Origin: Larus michahellis
Lineage: Eukaryota > Chordata > Aves > Charadriiformes > Laridae
Length of the DNA stretch: 64,000 nucleotides
NCBI RefSeq assembly: GCF_964199755.1
Contig: NC_133906.1
Coordinates: forward strand, 12,462,001 to 12,526,000
Reading direction: 5' to 3'
The notes under the pieces are model-generated. The model saw nothing but the letters and a program-made list of their open reading frames with translations, did no database searches and was not told the DNA's origin. Made by a program: the position numbers and the translations under genes. Of the stretch, positions 56,005-64,000 are shown one piece after another. How positions within the stretch are numbered: the stretch's first letter is position 1; every line of letters starts with the position of its first letter.

Positions 56005-56530
56005 TTGAGCGGTGAGTGTCAGCCCGTCCCCAGGAGCAGCTACTGAGAGCTGCCTTGTGTGTCTGCAGGCACCGCACACAGCTTGGGCAAGACCTTGCTC
56101 TGCATCCCCTCCAAAATGCCCAGAAAGCAGGAGCTGGACCTTGAGCTACCAAGAAAGAAGTTTAAACTTCGAGTAAACCGTGAGAGATCCTCCAGCTCCC
56201 ATCACAGCAATGAGCCTGACATTCTTTTAGACAAACCTAAACTTAATTTTAAAACATCTGGGAAATTCCATTAAGTGATTTATCATGCAACTGATGAAAC
56301 TGCAATTTAACTTCAAAGCCCTAAACAGCATTAAAGAAAGCCTCATGTGCTCAAATTAACAGTAAAATATTTGACACCGAAAATTATTGTAACAGCAAAT
56401 AGTGTTGTTCTCCAATTAGCCTAATGCAATAGATCACTGTATGAGCAAGCATCCCAGCAGGCACGCACCGGGATGTGTGTATCCAGGTCAGCGTATGGGC
56501 TGTAAGCGCAGAGAGTGCCCAGGCTGTCCC

Positions 56531-56644
56531 GCTCCAGCCCGGCCAGCTCTCCCCTCGTCACAGCATCATCCTCGGGGCACAGACCCTGCTCCAGCCCAGA
56601 CAGCTCTCTCCTTGTCACAGCACCATCCTTGGAGCAAAGAGCTA
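56531..56644. repeat. Tandem duplication, 57-bp unit x2
   Basis: Both units start GCTCCAGCCC (56531 and 56588), continue CAGCTCTC, then CTYGTCACAGCAYCATCCT, and end in a GGAGCA/GGGGCA block. They show scattered substitutions, mostly transitions. Located in the KCTD16 intron. Confidence 0.85.
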
Positions 56645-59443
56645 AACACTACCAGCCGTCACGGGCAGGCTGCAGCCTGGTCACCGGCTGTACAGCCCCT
56701 CTGCGGCACCACGGGCAGCAGGGGGATTTTGGAGGAATGAAGGCTGCAAAAAGAACCCTGCTGCCGCAGGAGCCATTCTGTGGTGCTGCCGAGCCTGCAG
56801 CCGCCCGGGGCGATGTGAGGGGCAGAGAGGGAGCATCAGTGCTCAGCCAGTGGTGCCTAATTAGTGTACAACTGTCTTTTTCAATAACTGGTGAATAAGA
56901 TCCCTATTGATCTAATTAGCAGTAAGAGAAGAAAAATCTGCTTTTTTTCTTTTTAAAAGGGCTGTTGGCAGCTGCCAGGTGACAGCTAAAGAGCTCTGAC
57001 AGCTCCACGCAGGCGTGCGTGGGCAGTGCGGAGAGCTGCCCCCAGAGACGGAGCAGCCGCGTCCTTTGCAGCCGGGGGCTCTTGCGGAGCTGGGCACAGC
57101 CGAGGGCTCTGGCAGAGCACACCGGGACCTGCCCGAGGGGGACGATCCTGAGCGAGCCCATGGCAGGCTGCAGGCTGGCTCCTCCTGCAGAAACTGCCTT
57201 ATTTGACAACCTTGGCCCTGATTTCAGGCTGTAACGGAGCTGAATTCAACCAACAGAGCACACACAAGTATTTATGCCCGCTCTCGTGTTTCTTCACATT
57301 ATCCTGAGATAATGCCTAGGGCTGCCCTAATTTAGGCCACCTGGAGCAATCCCCAGCAGGGCCAAGCAGTGGCCCTGAACAACAGGAGCTGCTGGACCCA
57401 TCCCACTGCTCCCCCCGTGCTGGGGATCCCAGCTCTGCCGCAGGGATTCACGGCTGGAGCCACGCGGTGCATCAGCCTGGACACAGCTGACGAGGAATGA
57501 TGAACAGATGAAGAATACCGCTGCCTGGCAACGTTTAGTTTCAAAAAGGGATGAATGGATGAGAGAAGAAAGAAGAAATACATTGGTAGATGGTATTTAT
57601 TTATCTTCTGAAAGGAAACAAAGACTGCCCAGGACGGAATAGCTCAATTAAGCACTTGCTGGAATGACAGATTTACTGCTTGCTCAACAAGCACATTTCA
57701 AACCAGAAGTAAAACTGGGATGAGAGAATGAAGTGAGAGACAAGGAGAGCCTCAGATAACCTGGGAGAGGATCTACCGCCCTGCACAGAAACCAGGAGCT
57801 GCCTCAGATCCGGCTCAGATGATTTGTTTTACAGCTCTTCGTCCCTTGGGGGGAAGAATCGCCGCAAGGGGATGATGCTGCTCCCCAGCCCCTGCTCAGC
57901 TGGGCCATCCCAGAGACTGCAACAGCCCCAGCAAACCCCCCAGCCCCGAGCAGGCTGGGGATCCACCACCAAGGGATTTCAGCCAAGGCTTGTTCTATCA
58001 GCTTAGAGATTCATCTCCATCTCCAGCTGCTCTTGTGGAGACAGTTTTCCTAAAAATAATTCTAAAGCAATTACTTGTTAGTTTTCTTTTTTTTTTATAG
58101 GTGCTTTTAGTCAGAGCCTGTGAATGGGGCTGTAAGTAGGAACACACCAAACCCCCACGACAAACACTTGACTCCTCATTCCTCCGGTTACGCAAGGGGC
58201 AGAGCACAGCCCTGTAAAGGCTCTACAGCTACATCTTAATAAATACCCTAGTAGTTATTTAAACCTCAAAAATTAGATGCAAGTCCTTCAATTTAATCCT
58301 GTGCCTTTGGGGGTCGTAGAAAGTACTAGATTACACGCCCCTCCAGGAGCAGTAAAAAAGGTACTTTTTATTACAGGCACTCTTCTGAACAACAATCTCC
58401 AGCTCCATTGAGGAGATTTTTGATTAAACCAGACAGAGGATCGCCTACATTAGTTAAGGTAAAACTGTTTCCAGCCAATCCGTCTGGCAAGCATTTTTTA
58501 TTTCAGCAAACCAGCAGCGATGGCAGGAATTCAAGATTTGCAGGTGCCCAGATAGAAGCTCAAATCCTCCTATTACTAAACCTCCATGCAATTATGGCAG
58601 ACAAATTACCATCCCTTCCCCATTGCCCAGACTTAGAAAGGATTCATGGTTTTTCCATTTCAGGCAGGTTTTGAAAGGCACAAAAGACTGGTGTATGTAA
58701 AACTCCCAGTGATAATCAATGACATTTGGGTCTTTATCAACCATTATGTCCTCAAAAATCTTCACCTTTGTGATTAACATATTGTTTCTTTGGCTCTCTT
58801 CTTGATTAACAAGAATCAAAGAGAAACAATTATGCATCCTATCATTACTTTCTAAGGGAGCTCCACAATTACATATTTTAATTAATATCCTTGTTCATTT
58901 CAGAGAAACTTTGGGTTTAAGTTCACTTTTTTGGCAATCAAATTGCATCCATGGCATGGTTTGAGAGCTTTCCTCCCGCAGCCTGGGAGAATGCGCAGAT
59001 GATGTAGAACATCATCCATGAAAAGTTTTTTCCTTTTTCAAATGAAAATTTTGAACTTAACCCAAGACAAAGAGCAATCTATTTTTCACATCCTTGTTTG
59101 TGTTTACATTTGCAGTTTTTGGTGAGGTCACCATGACAACTCTCAGAAGTCACTCTTCAAAGGCATTTCAAACCCCAGACCTACCACCACCACCCCCAGT
59201 ACACCATGGAGCACATTTTAAGCTGGTTTTCTGTTATGTGGCACACGGGTGAAAGTGGATCCCCAAGGATCCCCTGGCAGAAGTCTGGGACCTGGTCTGG
59301 GTCTTGGCCACACGTTGTATTGCATTAACCCAGCTGCAGGTGGGCTTCTCAGAATCCGGGTTTTAAAGCTGAGTATGGCCAGGACCCATAGAATGCTACT
59401 GCTCCTCTGTCTGCAAGGGCCACCTTATTTTTCCCCCTATTTC

Positions 59444-59621
59444 ATAGAATCATGGAATCACAGAATGGTTTGGGTTGGAAGGGCCCTTAAAGATCACCCA
59501 GTGCCACCCCCTGCCCTGGGCAGGGACACCTCCCTCCACACCAGGTTGCTCCAAGTCCCGTCCAACCTGACCTTGAACCCCTCCAGGGATGGGGCAGCCA
59601 CAGCCTCTCTGGTCAATTTGG
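59444..59621 (-). mobile_element. CR1 LINE 3'-end fragment
   Basis: The complement of a CR1 tail: ATAGAATCATGGAATCACAG, GGTTTGGGTTGGAAGGGCCC, AAAGATCACCCAGTGCCACC, the CCCTGCCCTGGGCAGGGACAC block and CCTCCAGGGATGGGGCAGCC. Similarity is lost after GGTCAATTTGGACC. Sense orientation relative to KCTD16. Confidence 0.94.
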
Positions 59622-62600
59622 ACCATTCCCTTTTCTTCTCATCCTTTCTTTTCATCTCTTCTTTCCACAGTTGGCTTTCCTCTTCAGCCTCTTCCTCCTG
59701 CCTTCTGATGGGAACACAGGGGAGGTACAGCCAGGAGCTCTGCCCGCAGCCGGCCCCGCACTCCCAGGTGCTGACGGGGCTGGTACCTGCAGCCACCGCT
59801 GAACGCCGAGCACAGAATCCTCCTCCGAATCACATTATACAGCTCATCTGTATTGCAATTTGCTGTCATAAATTCTCTGCTCGTTCAATACGCTGATTGT
59901 ACCAGGAGTACCATGAAAGGAAAAATTGCGCACAGCCTAGCGAGTACCAGAGCGTGAATCAGAAACAGGAATTTTCCCTGCAATTAGGAACAAAACGGTG
60001 CTATAACTTGCCTTGCAAGAGGGTCAGGCATTCAGAAGCAAGGCAAGGGAACCATTTTATTTTTAAAAAAGAGGAACATTTTTGTGGAGAAATATAAAAT
60101 GGTTTCAATTTTGAAGTATCATTTTTCTGCCAAGTCTTCCTACGTGAAAAATTATGGTCAGTCTTATCTTTGCTTCATCTCCTTGCTGTACTAGTAAAAA
60201 TGACCCAGTGCCCATTGCCAGATTCCAGACTGAGGGTTGTCAGTGCTTGGATTTAGGATCCAATTTGTCCTGCTGGAAAGTACGCGTCATGGCACTTGCA
60301 TGTTTGGCATCCCCAAGATTCCAAGAGAGGTTTTTATCCTAAATGATGACCAAGGCAAGCAACCACCGAAGCTACAACTGACTTTTGGTATGAGCATCCA
60401 TTTTACTGCCAGCCTGCAGGCATTTTCCCCCAAGCAAGTGCCCATGCCTTGGAAAACACGGACAGGGCCCCCCACCTCTCCAGGGCTGCTGCTGCTCCTC
60501 TCAGTGCTCCAGGGCAGCCGGGGCAGAGGTGCCCACGCACTCACCAAACCCTCCCAGGTGCCAGTGCCACTCCCCACGGTGACGGCTACATCCCATGGCA
60601 TCTGTAAAAACACTGTACGTGCCACTCAAAACCACACTCAAAATGCCAAGAGCAATTATTTAATTGCTTTGATCCGTGCTCTGGTGAGATCCATGGAGCA
60701 TAATTATATTCTTGCTTTAAAAAGAGTAAAGAAGAAGAAAGGCTTTATTTTGATGTTTTAGTGTTTGCTTCTCCACAATACGTGCTTAAAGGGAACTACG
60801 GTAATTTATCTTTCCAATGCTTGCTTTCCACATCTGAAAAAACAGGAATAGCTGCTGTACATTTGCATCTCAATTTTAGCTCGAGCAACTTGACAAGGAT
60901 TCAGCTAAATGAATCGGCACAGTTTGCAAAGAAAGCAGCTGAAGTAAATAAAACCTCCGGGGATGCTGACAAAAAACAGCATTAAAATCAGGATCTGCTC
61001 TTTCACAATGAAAGAAATCCAGCATTTAGAGTATGATCTAACGTTTACTGAAGTCCTTCCATCAGCTCCAGCGGCTGTGGGTGGCACCCAGGAGGGCCCA
61101 GCCATCGATCCCAGCCCCTGCGGCCGGAGCCTGCTGGGGCCAAACACCGACTGAGACCTGAGAGCTGTGGGGAGGGGGGAGGAGGGGAGCACAAGCCCCT
61201 GCCGGAGGCTGTGGGGTTGGGAGAGCAGGAGGAGCAGAGGCGAGTCCGGCCGCCAGTGCCTGGGTGGCCACATGCATCCCCACCTCCCACCACCGCCCGG
61301 GGCCAGCGGAGGGGACGCACGGGGCTGCAGGTACCACTGACGGGCACCCAGGGACCAGGAAGATGCCCACCAAGCCCCGAGGCTTTCCTCGGAGGAGCTC
61401 TCTCTCAGTTTCATTTGAGAGCGTGAAAAATGCCTTCATTTTCAATTCACCCAGGAAAAAGTGAAAAATATTGGCCAGCTGCACTTTTTATGGGGAAGTT
61501 ACGAGCGTTGATCTTTGAGAGCTGGAAAATATGTACCACTTCTGCATAACAATTAACTTTTATGTTTTTCAAGAGGGCCGTTCCCCTTACTGCTTCCTCA
61601 CTCCGGGCCAAATTCTCTCCCGGCCTCCACCGCTGAGGCTCTGCTGCCTCCAGCCCCGCTGCAGCAATTTACCCAAACTCAGGCTTTTACCCTTTGTTTT
61701 AACCCTGCCTTTGTCTGAACGTCACAGGGGCTCAGAGGGAGATGTTTCAAAAGCGTCGAGGACTTGGCTGACTAATCCCTGGCTTCAAGGGAAGCCGAGG
61801 AAGCTAATGCAGCGTGCTTTCAAACACCCTTCCCAGAGTCAGTATTATCTTGAAGTGCAGCACGTCGGAGAGGCTAAAAGCAGAGGTGGGGCTGATCCTG
61901 CTGCCGCTGTGGGAGCTGAACAGACCAGTTTAATTAGTGAGACTGAGCCGAGATAGAAAGCTTTCATCTTTTGATACAGCAAAGAGGACACAGAAGAGGC
62001 AAATGATTTAAAAGGTGCCCGTTGCCCCGGGCTGGCTTTCACTGGGAACCGTTCCCTTTTGTTACGCAGTTCCTTTTGGTCCGGTGAATTCGGCCGCGCA
62101 CAATGGTTTGCTTATTTTATTTGAAAGAGTGGGAGGAAAAACTGCTCCTACGTACAAGTCTGCAGTCAGGTTAGATCAGCCGGAGCAGCGGCTCCCGGAC
62201 TCTCTACAACTTCTTCCATCAAGGCTGCCCCAACTTGCCACCTCGGGGACGGCGTGGCCAGCAAGGCAGCGAGTGCCAGCCGTGGTCATCGGGGGCTCCG
62301 TGGGAAAAGCCAGCACCACAGGTGTCATTCCAGGACGGAGCAGCAACAGGCATCATTTTAAAAGTCTCCATTCCCCACCTGTGTATCTAGGTCACATATG
62401 GTATTACTCCAGCACCGAGTATCTCCATAACCCACTGAAACAGCACTGGCTGTCCCAGCTGGTATTTACCAGTTCAGGCACTTATTTTCATTTTACAAAG
62501 TATATACGCTTTCATATAAACTCAGCAGTTTTCGAGCTCTTGGCAGCAAAGCCTGAGCACTCTTTACAGGGCTGTCATCACCATGGCATTCCAAAGTACC

Positions 62601-64000
62601 CGCGAGGAGGAGAAGAGCGTGCTGCTGGCCCTCCCCAGCCTGGGAGGGCTGCAATGGTGTCACGGCTTGTGGGACGCTCGGCCCGTGTCCCCCCGGGGCG
62701 CAGGGAGGCGTCACAGCAGAGTGTCCCCTACAGACCATTGCAGATGTACATAAAGCTTTCACTGCAAACCCCTCATAGTCAGAACAACTTAATCAAGTCT
62801 ATATTGCTGTACAACGTCAAATCCAGAGCACATTTCGGGGAGGGGACGGGTAAGGGTTATAACGCTCACAGTTAATCCAGGCCATGCAGGAGCTGCACGT
62901 CGGCCCCACCTAGAACTCACCTTCCTGCAGGTGGAAGGGGACACCCAGCTTTGCAGCAGACTGGTAATTCAGTTCAGTTCTAACTAATTTCGGACTTTGA
63001 CGATGTCCGCCCAGCAGATGAAAACAAACAGCCGAGTGGCCGGTGTCAAAGCAGGCGCCCGGTGTCCTCATCCTCCCCGTCACAATAAAACCCTTCACGT
63101 CTGCTGCAAACAGCACAAGTCTGATCTCACTGCACCACTTGGTGCACTATCCACATCAGCAAGAACATTTTTGCCATTTTTTTTTTGAACAGAAAGAAAA
63201 CAACCCAAGCATTTAATTTTACTAAGAAAAGCTTCACATAGAAAAAACCCAAACTGTTTTTGCTTGGAACCATCTTCAGACAGTTGTTTCTCCAGAGCAA
63301 GATGAGGCAAGTGACACAAGAAGCTATAAATTACTCTTTTCAGAGAGCACCTGAATGACCATTTTTATCTGAGACATGAAGAAGGAAAGGCCTTAGGACA
63401 CACAGTACTTTCAGTGAAATATCTCAAGAGTACTTTGAGCCAGAAATGAATTCACAAGCTGCCCTCTAGCAACAGATTGCTTTCTAATTCTCAGAATGCA
63501 AATGCAGATGCTGTTCTTGGCACTTAACCAAACTATTGCACAACACATTTGTTTCTAGAGTAGCAGCATTTAATACAGTAGCAATAAAAGGGGAAATTGT
63601 ACCTGGCATTCACCTGTATTTGCCTGGTTTTGTTATTTTTCCATATGATAATATCAAGATCCTAAACTGAAGGCAAAACCCAACCCTGCAGAGGTCTCAG
63701 GCTGCCTCTCCTGGCAGATAATGAATACAGGGGAAATTTAACAAATATTTCATTATAGCCAAGCCTTATGGCACTACGGTCATCTTAGGGGTCACTTTGT
63801 ATAATGAGGTTACCCAATATAAACACCGCCTGTGACGTAGCTAAGAAACAAAATGGTTAAATTTAAAGAAATGCTACCGAAGTCAGTGATTCAAAGTCTC
63901 TTCCACTCCAAAACGTTTTGGCTCAGAATCACCAGAAAAACAATTAATCTGCATTACCAATACACAAGGCCTATGTTCTCCGTGCCGTCGTATCTTACGG

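Larger units (their letters stand above)
56005..64000 (-). other. KCTD16: KCTD16 intron, distal part to the window edge
   Basis: It contains the 57-bp tandem duplication and the CR1 at 59444, with AT-rich DNA at 58220-59130 and 63180-64000. No KCTD16 BTB-domain exon is present, so the upstream coding exon lies beyond 64000. The 286-codon frame at 62015-62875 has no recognisable domain. Confidence 0.6.

Noticed and set aside
59249..59896. 215-codon plus-strand open frame
   Set aside because: Its centre is antisense CR1 sequence and the remainder has no recognisable similarity.
62015..62875. 286-codon plus-strand open frame
   Set aside because: No family resemblance, and the composition follows the local GC content. 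Treated as chance.

Overview
This is vertebrate, almost certainly avian, nuclear DNA. The clearest sign is a set of CR1 LINE 3' ends, several of them ending in the ATTCTATG-type octamers typical of bird genomes. The GC content is strongly patchy, with AT-rich stretches next to CpG-dense islands, and true coding sequence is very sparse. I see no bacterial-style operons, CRISPR arrays, rRNA, tRNA or intact viral genes.

I can support one protein-coding feature: the terminal coding exon of KCTD16 on the minus strand (27864-28315). It encodes the last 149 residues plus two bases of a split codon. KCTD16 is a cytosolic auxiliary subunit of GABA-B receptors. Its BTB/T1 and H1 domains lie in an upstream coding exon that is not in this window. 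The layout therefore reads right to left: 28316-64000 is the 3' part of a large KCTD16 intron (at least 35.7 kb), 27864-28315 is the last coding exon, lower coordinates down to perhaps about 25.55 kb are a plausible 3'UTR, and the rest down to position 1 is downstream intergenic DNA.

The non-coding part holds CR1 fragments in both orientations and from at least two subfamilies. It also holds an unassigned repeat family seen twice (35454-35547 and 39679-39772), microsatellites in and near the presumed 3'UTR, and short minisatellites (a 40-bp unit x2.8 and a 57-bp unit x2). CpG-island-like segments lie at about 12.86-13.51, 22.32-22.57 and 32.71-33.01 kb and have no recognised gene. Several AT-rich, homeodomain-site-rich stretches could be conserved regulatory elements, but conservation cannot be judged from one sequence.

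I found no convincing new biological system. The most interesting local signals are the KCTD16 acceptor that reads directly into a donor-like GTGAG (a recursive-splice-site-like junction), the orphan CpG islands, a CR1 tail without a CR1 body, and the unassigned two-copy repeat.
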